Positions 1 to 7,781 of a stretch of DNA of 64,000 bases are shown here, piece after piece. Source of the stretch: Ancylothrix sp. D3o (GTDB taxonomy: Bacteria > Cyanobacteriota > Cyanobacteriia > Cyanobacteriales > Oscillatoriaceae). The notes under the pieces are model-generated. The model was not told the DNA's origin, searched no databases, and saw nothing but the letters and a program-made list of their open reading frames with translations. A program made the translations under genes and the position numbers. The number at the start of each line of letters is the position of its first letter. Within the stretch, counting starts at the first letter, position 1. The stretch is taken from positions 113,532-177,531 of the forward strand of contig NZ_JAMXEX010000009.1 in NCBI RefSeq assembly GCF_025370775.1, written 5' to 3'.

Positions 1-2054
1 GCTGAGTCGAATGTGCCGGTAGACGGGGTGTAGCTGGTGGGTGTGAAGCCGGTCGGCAGAGTATCGGCAACGGTGAGGCTGTTAACAGTAGAGGGGCCGT
101 TATTTGTCACAGTAATAACGTAGGAACTGGTACCACCAGGGTTAATTGTGCTCAGGTTATCGGTTTTGGCAATGGCAAGGTCAGCAGTGGTAGGGGGGGT
201 AACGGTGGTGGTGTCGGTGGCGGTGTTGTTTGCGGGGTTGGGGTCAGTTACACCGGCCGGTGGCGAAACAGTGGCAGTATTAGTTAGGGTGCCGGTGGCT
301 GTCGGGGAAACAGTGCCAATGATGGTATAGGTGGCGCTGGCACCACTATTAAGGTTGACAGTGGTGTTGATATTGTTGCCGGTGCCATTGGCTGCCCCAC
401 AAGTGCCGGTGCCAGAAGTCACCGCACAAGTCCAGTTGACTCCGGTAATTTCGGCGGGGATGGTGTCAGTGACAGACGCACCGGCCACGTTTAAAGGGCC
501 GTTATTTGTCACTGTGACGGTATAGGTGATGGGATTACCCGGATTAACGGTAGTAAGGTTATCTGTTTTGCTAATCGTGAGGTCTGCGGGAATAAGGGTT
601 GTTTTGATAACCGATTGAGCACGGGTTTGATAAGTTAGCGGCTGAACTTTTCGATCCATAAAAGATGTGCCACTAATAGTGGTGACATCGTTGGTGGTGG
701 CCCCAGGATTTGGGGTGGCGCAGAGGTTTAAACGAATGCTTTGTCCGGGGGTTAAAATGCCAGTGTCTAATGCACCATCTCCATCTGTATCTGTGAGGTT
801 GACTGTGTTAGCTTCATCGCGCAAGACGACAGTGTAATTTGGGTTAGAACCGGCCAAAGTTAAGTTAATGATATCATTGGTAAAAAAGTTATTTGTAACG
901 GTAAAAATGTGGCAAACTTGGGTGCCAATGGTGGTGCTTAAAGTGGTGCTATCGGTGATAGTAAAGTTGCCGGCGCGAGATGGGGATTGGTCAAAAACAA
1001 TTAAGCGTCGGCCATCCGCGTTTGCTTCTACAAGACTTTGGTTGTTGTTAGAAAATTGATTAATTGTCAGGTTCCAGACTCCTGCATCCCCAACACCTGT
1101 ACCGACGGAGGTAGTGCCTGTAAGGGGAATAGCATCTTCACCTGCGTTGAGAGTACCACCTCCATTCCACACCCCATTAACTCCAGAAGTCCCGTTAACT
1201 ATTGCCCCAGAAGGTCTTGTGTAGGTGACAATATTCGTGCCAGCGCCGAGATTTTCGTTAAGGTCAAAGTTGCGTAATCCAAGATTAGAGGCACCAGGAC
1301 CCACTAAGAAGTAAAAGGGAAGGTCGAGAGGTAAGCCGCTATTTTGTTGAACGGTACCTTGGAATTGTCCAATTAATGCTTGTGATGAACTTCCTACGAC
1401 AGTTGGGACGCTAATTGAAAAGGTATTGTCATCATCATTAAGGCTGAGGGTGTTGTCGTTAAAAATAGGGCCGGCACCGGTTTCGCTGGTGATAGTATAA
1501 ACGCCGGCTGTGCTAACAGTAAAATTAATAATTGCACCGTTAGGAGTACCGCTGGCGATAGTTTGTGTATCTAAAATTTCGCCGGTAGGTGAAATTAGCT
1601 CAAACCGAGTCGGGTCACAATTTGTATTTGGGGGACAGCTAACTACGCCTACACCGCCAATAGGGACGGTACCACTGCCAATTTCATCTAATAGACCGTT
1701 GCTTTCTGCATCGTTGACGGTAATAACCAGCGATCCACCACTGGCATTAAGCATATCTTGGGTAATGTCAATAAAAAAGCGGTGAAGTCTATCGGTATTG
1801 CTGCTTGGAATCCCGCCATTGGGATTACAGTTTGGTGGGATTGTACCCAGGTTATCTGTGGTGTACCAGTCTCCCACACTGGCGCAACGACCAAGACCGC
1901 TGGTTTGGAAGTTTAACGAAGGAATTGAAGGTAATCTTACCTGTGCTTTGGCGCTTTGGGAAAACCCAAAAACACCGGCCACCATCACAACTCCACCAGC
2001 CAGTAAAGAAATTTTGGCATTATTATTTAAAAAATAGGGGAATAAGGTTTTCAT
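1..2054 (-). CDS. Exported DUF11-repeat surface protein (3' end outside window)
   Basis: The reading frame starts with ATG at 2054 and runs leftward off the window, so about 684 codons are visible and the C-terminus is missing. The N-terminus (MKTLFPYFLNNNAK...) has a hydrophobic segment ending near SQSAKA, a plausible signal peptide of about 38 residues. The middle is rich in N, T, D and G and has no motif I recognise. From about residue 490 there are two DUF11-type modules (ISKTDNLTTVNPG... and IAKTDNLSTINPG...), each with the typical TYTVTVTNNGP and TDTIP/ADTLP strands. DUF11 modules are Ig-like beta domains of bacterial surface proteins. It lies 18 bp downstream of the beta-helix gene and is probably the last visible member of a surface-protein operon. 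The exact function is unknown; an adhesin or a surface-layer/fibre component is my inference. Confidence 0.85.
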   Translation of the reverse strand, partial: MKTLFPYFLNNNAKISLLAGGVVMVAGVFGFSQSAKAQVRLPSIPSLNFQTSGLGRCASVGDWYTTDNLGTIPPNCNPNGGIPSSNTDRLHRFFIDITQDMLNASGGSLVITVNDAESNGLLDEIGSGTVPIGGVGVVSCPPNTNCDPTRFELISPTGEILDTQTIASGTPNGAIINFTVSTAGVYTITSETGAGPIFNDNTLSLNDDDNTFSISVPTVVGSSSQALIGQFQGTVQQNSGLPLDLPFYFLVGPGASNLGLRNFDLNENLGAGTNIVTYTRPSGAIVNGTSGVNGVWNGGGTLNAGEDAIPLTGTTSVGTGVGDAGVWNLTINQFSNNNQSLVEANADGRRLIVFDQSPSRAGNFTITDSTTLSTTIGTQVCHIFTVTNNFFTNDIINLTLAGSNPNYTVVLRDEANTVNLTDTDGDGALDTGILTPGQSIRLNLCATPNPGATTNDVTTISGTSFMDRKVQPLTYQTRAQSVIKTTLIPADLTISKTDNLTTVNPGNPITYTVTVTNNGPLNVAGASVTDTIPAEITGVNWTCAVTSGTGTCGAANGTGNNINTTVNLNSGASATYTIIGTVSPTATGTLTNTATVSPPAGVTDPNPANNTATDTTTVTPPTTADLAIAKTDNLSTINPGGTSSYVITVTNNGPSTVNSLTVADTLPTGFTPTSYTPSTGTFDS

Positions 2055-2072
2055 AGTTAGTTTTCTCTAGGA

Positions 2073-3701
2073 TTATTGTTTAATAATTGCTGCATTTAGG
2101 GCCGGTTCGGAGGTTCCAAATTCTGGATCGGTAGCAATGGCGCTGATCACATCACCGGTTTTTAATGTTTTTAAGCTAATTCCAAACCGGCCTTCTTTAT
2201 CGGTTTGCACGGTGGCTATTAATTCGCTTAAGGGCCCGTAGGGGAGATTGGCAGAGTTTTTTGGCTGGGTTTTAACTCGATAAATTTCAATAATTGTTCC
2301 TACATCTGCTTTTCCATCTATGTTTACTTTGTCTCCTAAAATTAAAAATTCTTTTGCCAAAAATTGCGGGGGATTAATGGCTTTGTTGCCGGTTTCTTCT
2401 CGGCGGTAATAAGAGTTTCTCAGCGTGTTAGGCCCATCTCCTATTAAATAAGCTAAACTGCTTTCATTTAACTGATTTGTCAGGTCTATACTTAATCCGT
2501 CTAAGGTTGAAAAAGAGTTAGCGGTTATTTTATTTCTATAACTGTGCGGATAAGCTGCAACGGCAACCCCCGGCCCATTTTGTTCGCTGATTTGATTTTC
2601 TATCACTTGATGTCCCTCTCCCATTAAATAAATTGCGGCGGTTTTTCTTTCTCTTCCATTCATAACAAGGTCGTTTTTTATGATTTTGGTTGCGCCTTGG
2701 GTTTTAAAGAAAAATATAGCGCTTCCTGCATTTTGACAAATCATGTTTTCGCTGATTTCGCTGTTAGTAATTTTGCCTTCAAAATGAAGGCCGTTCGCCA
2801 TTCCTGAATAACCATTGTTGGCGATAATATTTCCGATAATTTGGGTGTTTTCTGCAATGCTGCCGGTAATAATTCCGCTGCCGGTGTGGTTAACTATTTG
2901 ATTTTGCTGAATAATTGTGCCTTGACTTTTAAATATCAAAATTCCAAAGGCAGAAGACGACGCACCGGCCCCAAATTGGTTTTTTTCTATTACCACATTT
3001 CGAGGAATTTGTAAAGGTTGCTTAAAAGTTTCATTGGAGATTTGGTTAAGAGATTCTGCGGGTAATTTATCGCTAATTAAGATACTGGCCGGCAATACAG
3101 ATGCAATAGCAGTTTCCCGATTTTGATACCGGCTATTAAATCCATAAAAATTCAATCCCCTCACAGTTACATCCCCAGAAACTATCGTTAATCCTCGCAA
3201 AACTTCTACGTCAGCAGCGGGGGTAAGGGTAACAAGCGGCTGGGGAATTTTTGCGTTAAAGTTTGTTTGTTGATTTTGGCATATTTGGGAAACAGCTATG
3301 GGTGAGTTGCTTGAGTTTTCGATATAACCCGGTTGAGTTGTGCCGTCAATAATGGCCGGTGCTTGAATTGCCGGCAGTTCTTTTATTAATTTTATTGTTG
3401 TCGCGTTTTCAGGTAAGTTAAATGTAATTAAGTTGGCGGTTTTTTCGTTGTCAGTCTGAGGTACAATTTGTGCTTTTTCTGCCAAGCTAAGCTGAGATAC
3501 AGGCAAATTTCCATTAACAATTTCGATAGCTTCGCGTAAGGTTAAGTTGCCATCGGGTGTAATTTCTCCATCTAAATTGCTATTGACACTTAAGCGAAAA
3601 TAGGATTGGGCAGGGGTTGGATTTATAGCCAACATTAAAAGGGTGATGGTGGTGATGGTGGGGGGCAATGTCCAAGATACAATCAGTTTTGTTTTAAGCA
3701 T
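2073..3701 (-). CDS. Secreted right-handed beta-helix (NosD/PbH1-like) protein
   Basis: About 542 residues. I use ATG at 3701; an upstream in-frame TTG at 3713 is possible but has no better ribosome site. A hydrophobic N-terminus ends near PTPAQS, suggesting export. A LTLREAI segment near residue 55 resembles the LREA motif that precedes beta-helix domains in CSLREA-type proteins, but without the cysteine. Residues about 150-430 contain many short beta-strand turns (IIQQNQI, TQIIGNIIANN, SEISENMICQN), the pattern of parallel beta-helix repeats seen in carbohydrate-binding or carbohydrate-modifying surface proteins. The C-terminal 90 residues (DKVNIDGKADVGTIIEIY...) look like an Ig-like module. 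It sits between the outer-membrane barrel gene (58-70 bp upstream) and the DUF11 gene (18 bp downstream), so co-expression is likely. No catalytic residues could be assigned. Confidence 0.85.
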   Translation of the reverse strand: MLKTKLIVSWTLPPTITTITLLMLAINPTPAQSYFRLSVNSNLDGEITPDGNLTLREAIEIVNGNLPVSQLSLAEKAQIVPQTDNEKTANLITFNLPENATTIKLIKELPAIQAPAIIDGTTQPGYIENSSNSPIAVSQICQNQQTNFNAKIPQPLVTLTPAADVEVLRGLTIVSGDVTVRGLNFYGFNSRYQNRETAIASVLPASILISDKLPAESLNQISNETFKQPLQIPRNVVIEKNQFGAGASSSAFGILIFKSQGTIIQQNQIVNHTGSGIITGSIAENTQIIGNIIANNGYSGMANGLHFEGKITNSEISENMICQNAGSAIFFFKTQGATKIIKNDLVMNGRERKTAAIYLMGEGHQVIENQISEQNGPGVAVAAYPHSYRNKITANSFSTLDGLSIDLTNQLNESSLAYLIGDGPNTLRNSYYRREETGNKAINPPQFLAKEFLILGDKVNIDGKADVGTIIEIYRVKTQPKNSANLPYGPLSELIATVQTDKEGRFGISLKTLKTGDVISAIATDPEFGTSEPALNAAIIKQ

Positions 3702-3738
3702 GATTTTGTTCAAATTCTCGTTTCTCAGCTTTTTTTTT

Positions 3739-3769
3739 AACCGCAGATAAACGCGGATAAACGCGGATG
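3739..3769. repeat. CCGCAGAT/ACGCRGAT short-period dispersed repeat
   Basis: The intergenic sequence reads AACCGCAGAT followed by two near copies of AAACGCGGAT, a period of about 10 bp. The same motif recurs at 7726-7750, 28857-28868, 33162-33172, 33217-33248, 44791-44801, 44830-44846 and 59386-59396, in several cases flanking the GCAGG palindrome family described below. Confidence 0.7.
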
Positions 3770-3771
3770 TT

Positions 3772-6700
3772 TTATTTGCCTAGGGCTAAGTCTGGCGATT
3801 TTTTGGCTTCGGTTGTTTCGGGTTGGCGTGGGGGTGGTGGGGTGGGTTTTTGTAAACCAAAACCGCTGAATAATTCGTTTAATTTTACGGTTAAACCAAT
3901 ATAAGGCCCGCTGGCGGAACGGGAAGCGTCAAAGTCACGATCTGATATTTCTCCAAATACATAACCGGCAGCAAGGCGTAAATTTGGAGTTAGATAATAG
4001 CCGGTTTCTACGACCAAACCAGTTTCACTATAATTATCTGCCGGTTGGGTAATCCAGCGTACCTCCCCCACGAGATCCCACTGATAGGCAAAACGGTAAG
4101 TTGTTCGCAGTTGATTAAGGTATGTTGTGCCACTGCCAATTAAATCACTTGCTAGATAAGAGGTACTCTGACGCAATGCCGTTTTGCCGTAAAATTCCCA
4201 TTGCCAATTAGGGGCATAAATGGCTTCTAAGGCAAATGTGTGATCGGTTCCGCCGGTGCCGGTGCCAAAAAAGAGAGTATCTGGAATTATAGAGGGATTT
4301 TGGCGATATTCATAGCGTAATAAGGCATTAAATTGATCATTTTCTGGATCTCGATAAGCTAGACCTAATCGTAAATTTTTGCTATCTCCCAAAGCTTCGA
4401 GAAGTTGGTTAGAACTTGATGCCTGTTGATAGCGAAATAAAGCCATAATTGACCGCGAAATTTTTCCATTAGCTGTAGCGGCAATTACAGTGTTACTTCC
4501 TGCACTTGAGTTTCGATGTTCGTAACGGGCGGAGGCTTGAAAATCGGGGTTATTTGTATATTGAATTCCCAGACTATACGAGTCTCCACCACTAACTCCT
4601 AATGCAGAAGCACCACCTCCATAAGCGTAGGGTTGGGCGTATTGTACACCTGTTCCTCTCCTGCCAAATAAGTCGCCAAAAATATGTTCATAGCTGCCGT
4701 CTATTCGCAATCCTGGGGCGATTGTCCAGCCTTGACGTATCCCGACGGCACCGGTCATTGCTTGAGCATCTACAAACCCAAATCGGCCTGTAATTGTTGT
4801 ATCTTCTCCCAATTTATAATCTCCCAAAAAGTCTAAACTGGTAATCGAATTGTTTTCAAATTGTCCGCCAGTGAAAAATATATGACTTAAACGAACTGTA
4901 ATCCCTGGGTAGGCTGTCCAATCAAGGGCTAAAATTGTCCTGTCTGGATAGATATAATCTTGTTGTGAAGTTAATCCTAATTCGTTTTGGGCACGAAATA
5001 CTAAGTTTTCGGCAAAGCGATAAGTTAAACGTGATCGCAGTTGCGAAGATGTGCTGTTAAGAGGGCTATTTTCGCGCACATCTTCTCGATTCCGGCTAAC
5101 CCAATCTAACTCAAAGGTGGCATCATTTCCTAAGCGTTGTAATAAACCGGCAGAAAGGGTAGTTAAAGAGTTATCTTGTTGGGTTCCTGGCACAAATTCT
5201 AAGCGCGGTTCAAATAAATCTGCATAGGAGTTAAGGGAACGTGGGGCTATGCCTTGATTTTTTTCGTGATCGGCGTTAAATCTCAGTTGAGTTGTTGATG
5301 TAATATTTGCCGAAACTTGTCCGCCGTAGCGCGTTTGACCGGCCACAAAAGAGGTAGTTGCATTATTACTAAATCCGGCATCCGTTGAACGATAATATAA
5401 GCGGTAGTTAATCGGAGAACTATTAGAATTATTCTCTACTCCTGGGGTAGTAAAAATTTCTGTGTTGCCAAATAAAGCTGCACCTTGTCCGAGTCTACCA
5501 GTTAATTCTAGGCGATAGGCAGAACCGCTTACTCGGCCTTGAAATTCTGAATCATTGCTTGAGTGTGCATATTCAGCAATTAACTGATTTCTGCCAAAAG
5601 AAAGAATGCCATCTGCGCCATAAAGTTCAAAATCTCTTGCGCCGCGATCTTCTCTTAAATAAGTGGCGCCAATCCATGAAGGCCGTCCTAAATCTCGTGA
5701 AATATTGTACTGTAACCGGCCTCCCATTACACTTGTACTACCATCCCGATTTTCATATTGATAAGTTCCCACAATTCGCCGCACTAAAACACTTCCCAAG
5801 GGGTCAACTTCTACGCGCAAAATAGGCCGGCGAAATAAAACTGTCCCCCTGTCATAATCAATTTCGTAATCTGTTCCCCGCGTTAATTGTTTGCGATAAA
5901 GTACGGTTCCTGGTCTTTCTAATTCTTCGACTTCTAAGAAAATATTTTCGCTTCCGGGTAAGACTAAACGCCGGGATAAAAAGTAAAATCCACTCGTTCC
6001 ATCGGGGACAATAGTATCTCGTTGAAATCCCTCTACATCGCCGCTAAAAAATCCGCTAAGTTGTAAATCTCCGAGATTGTAATTTCCTTTAAATCCGTGT
6101 AATTGTCTGGTAATAGCGGTGAATTGTTGTGATTGGGTGGAAAATTCGGCTAAGCCATAATCTCCCCACATAAAATAATCGGGATTTGCACCCATAATGT
6201 TAGGGGATCTTTCAAATCGCAAATACAAACTATCTCTGGATGGGGTGACAGTTTCGCGTGTACAGTTATCGCCGTAGGTAGGATAATTTTGTTCGTAAAA
6301 TTGCGTGTCTCTAAATAAGCGGTCTTGACTTCCGCAGGTTTCGTTTAAGGTACGATAACTATTAAAAGCACCTGTAAATAACCACTCTCCAAAGGTGCCG
6401 GTGGCAAATGCTGCGCCTCTGGCATCAAATTGATAGCTGTTATCGCTTCCATAAGGTAAAAAATCTCGGAATCTTCCCCAATAATCGGTTCCCCCACGTC
6501 CAAATCTGAAATCTACTACGCCGGTCATTAAACTTGGTCTTAAATTGGTTTCAAATTGTATTTGGGTAAAAGCTTCTAATTCTGGTTTTTGCCCTTCGTT
6601 AGCAATGCCATTGTTTTCTATTTCTAGGGGGGTGTCCGACTTGAGGGTAACGGCGCGAATTCTTACTAATTGTGCTGCGATTCCAGATTGCAATGTGGCT

Positions 6701-7707
6701 GTAAATTCGCCGTTAATTGCTTTGACTTGAAATCCCGGTTGATCAGTATCATAATCTGTACTAATAAATCTGCCGGCGCTGGCGGCTAAGGTAATAATTG
6801 CATCCCTGTTTGACCGATTGCCTTTTTCGTCTAAAATTTCCCCGATAATTGTTGCTGTTGAACGTCCATCCGCAGGGATTCTTGTTTCTTGTGTCCTGAT
6901 TTTTAATTGCGCTACGTTTCCTCTTACGGAAATGGTAATGGGGGGTTGAAAATTGCTGTTTGGAGGAGGATTTTTAATCGCTATTTCTAGGGTGTTTTCT
7001 CCTTCTTTTAATGGCACACCATACCAAGTCTGGGTTGTAATGTTGCTGTTTTCATCGGTTTCGGTTCTGCCAATTAAACTCGTATCCACCGGCACTCCAT
7101 TTACCCGCAATTCTATTTCTAATCCTGCTGAATATTGCAAAATTACCGTTGTTGCCGGTATGTCTAAAACCGCTGCCGGTGTTGGAGAAATAATCTTTAC
7201 AAATGGTGCTGAATTCTGTTGTGTTTGAGGGCTATTTTCTTGGGCAATTAAAACTCGATTTCCCTCCGCCACCGGCCTATTTAATGTGTTCTCACTTGTG
7301 CCGCTTTTTATGCCAGTTATGTCATTAATTCTTGAAAAAGTGCCAGCTATTGTGCCAATTTGGTCAGGATTTGATAACAGGGCGTCTACCAAACTGTCAT
7401 TATTTCCTGTCTTTAAATTTACGGAATTTGAAGGGGTAGAATCTTTATGGGGTAGGGCTTCCAGCGAATTTGTACCGCCTGAAATAGCTCTGTTTTTTGA
7501 CGTAGTTTGCCCAATGTACCCCGTTAAATTACCAGAATCTTGAAAATTAGTCAAGTTTTGCTCTAAAACAAAATTATACTGAGTATGCTCTTGCAAATTT
7601 TCGCTAGATGTGGTATGCGTAGTCGCCTTGGCTGGACGGGAAACCAGAGAAAGTGTCCCTAAAAAGGACATCAGAACTAGAAATTTATAATTTTTTAGTA
7701 TCAACAT
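3772..7707 (-). CDS. Ig-like domain plus outer-membrane beta-barrel protein
   Basis: A 1311-residue protein with a signal peptide (about residues 1-29, cleavage after SRPAKA). Residues about 170-400 hold Ig/invasin-like strands (GENTLEIAIKNPP; IPADGRSTATIIGEILDEKGN, the typical Big_1 opening). The rest, from about residue 420, is a long run of alternating amphipathic beta strands with many Y, F, G and R residues, including a turn segment (GTDYEIDYDRGTVLFRRPI) I associate with outer-membrane proteins encoded next to DUF11 genes in Gram-negative bacteria. The C-terminus ends in PTPPPPRQPETTEAKK after the last strands rather than in a terminal aromatic residue. It is the only predicted integral outer-membrane component of the cluster and a good candidate for an anchor or secretion pore for its neighbours. 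Gaps to neighbours are 74 and 58-70 bp. That role is inference from context; the barrel call is from strand pattern only. Confidence 0.8.
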   Translation of the reverse strand: MLILKNYKFLVLMSFLGTLSLVSRPAKATTHTTSSENLQEHTQYNFVLEQNLTNFQDSGNLTGYIGQTTSKNRAISGGTNSLEALPHKDSTPSNSVNLKTGNNDSLVDALLSNPDQIGTIAGTFSRINDITGIKSGTSENTLNRPVAEGNRVLIAQENSPQTQQNSAPFVKIISPTPAAVLDIPATTVILQYSAGLEIELRVNGVPVDTSLIGRTETDENSNITTQTWYGVPLKEGENTLEIAIKNPPPNSNFQPPITISVRGNVAQLKIRTQETRIPADGRSTATIIGEILDEKGNRSNRDAIITLAASAGRFISTDYDTDQPGFQVKAINGEFTATLQSGIAAQLVRIRAVTLKSDTPLEIENNGIANEGQKPELEAFTQIQFETNLRPSLMTGVVDFRFGRGGTDYWGRFRDFLPYGSDNSYQFDARGAAFATGTFGEWLFTGAFNSYRTLNETCGSQDRLFRDTQFYEQNYPTYGDNCTRETVTPSRDSLYLRFERSPNIMGANPDYFMWGDYGLAEFSTQSQQFTAITRQLHGFKGNYNLGDLQLSGFFSGDVEGFQRDTIVPDGTSGFYFLSRRLVLPGSENIFLEVEELERPGTVLYRKQLTRGTDYEIDYDRGTVLFRRPILRVEVDPLGSVLVRRIVGTYQYENRDGSTSVMGGRLQYNISRDLGRPSWIGATYLREDRGARDFELYGADGILSFGRNQLIAEYAHSSNDSEFQGRVSGSAYRLELTGRLGQGAALFGNTEIFTTPGVENNSNSSPINYRLYYRSTDAGFSNNATTSFVAGQTRYGGQVSANITSTTQLRFNADHEKNQGIAPRSLNSYADLFEPRLEFVPGTQQDNSLTTLSAGLLQRLGNDATFELDWVSRNREDVRENSPLNSTSSQLRSRLTYRFAENLVFRAQNELGLTSQQDYIYPDRTILALDWTAYPGITVRLSHIFFTGGQFENNSITSLDFLGDYKLGEDTTITGRFGFVDAQAMTGAVGIRQGWTIAPGLRIDGSYEHIFGDLFGRRGTGVQYAQPYAYGGGASALGVSGGDSYSLGIQYTNNPDFQASARYEHRNSSAGSNTVIAATANGKISRSIMALFRYQQASSSNQLLEALGDSKNLRLGLAYRDPENDQFNALLRYEYRQNPSIIPDTLFFGTGTGGTDHTFALEAIYAPNWQWEFYGKTALRQSTSYLASDLIGSGTTYLNQLRTTYRFAYQWDLVGEVRWITQPADNYSETGLVVETGYYLTPNLRLAAGYVFGEISDRDFDASRSASGPYIGLTVKLNELFSGFGLQKPTPPPPRQPETTEAKKSPDLALGK

Positions 7708-7725
7708 ATTGGGTTTTGGTTTTTT

Positions 7726-7750
7726 AACCGCAGATGAACGCAGATGAATG
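7726..7750. repeat. CCGCAGAT-type dispersed repeat copy
   Basis: AACCGCAGAT followed by GAACGCAGATGAATG, immediately upstream of the barrel gene; the same family as at 3739-3769. Confidence 0.6.
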
Positions 7751-7781
7751 GGGATAGGTTTTTTGTTGGGGTTTTTGGAGT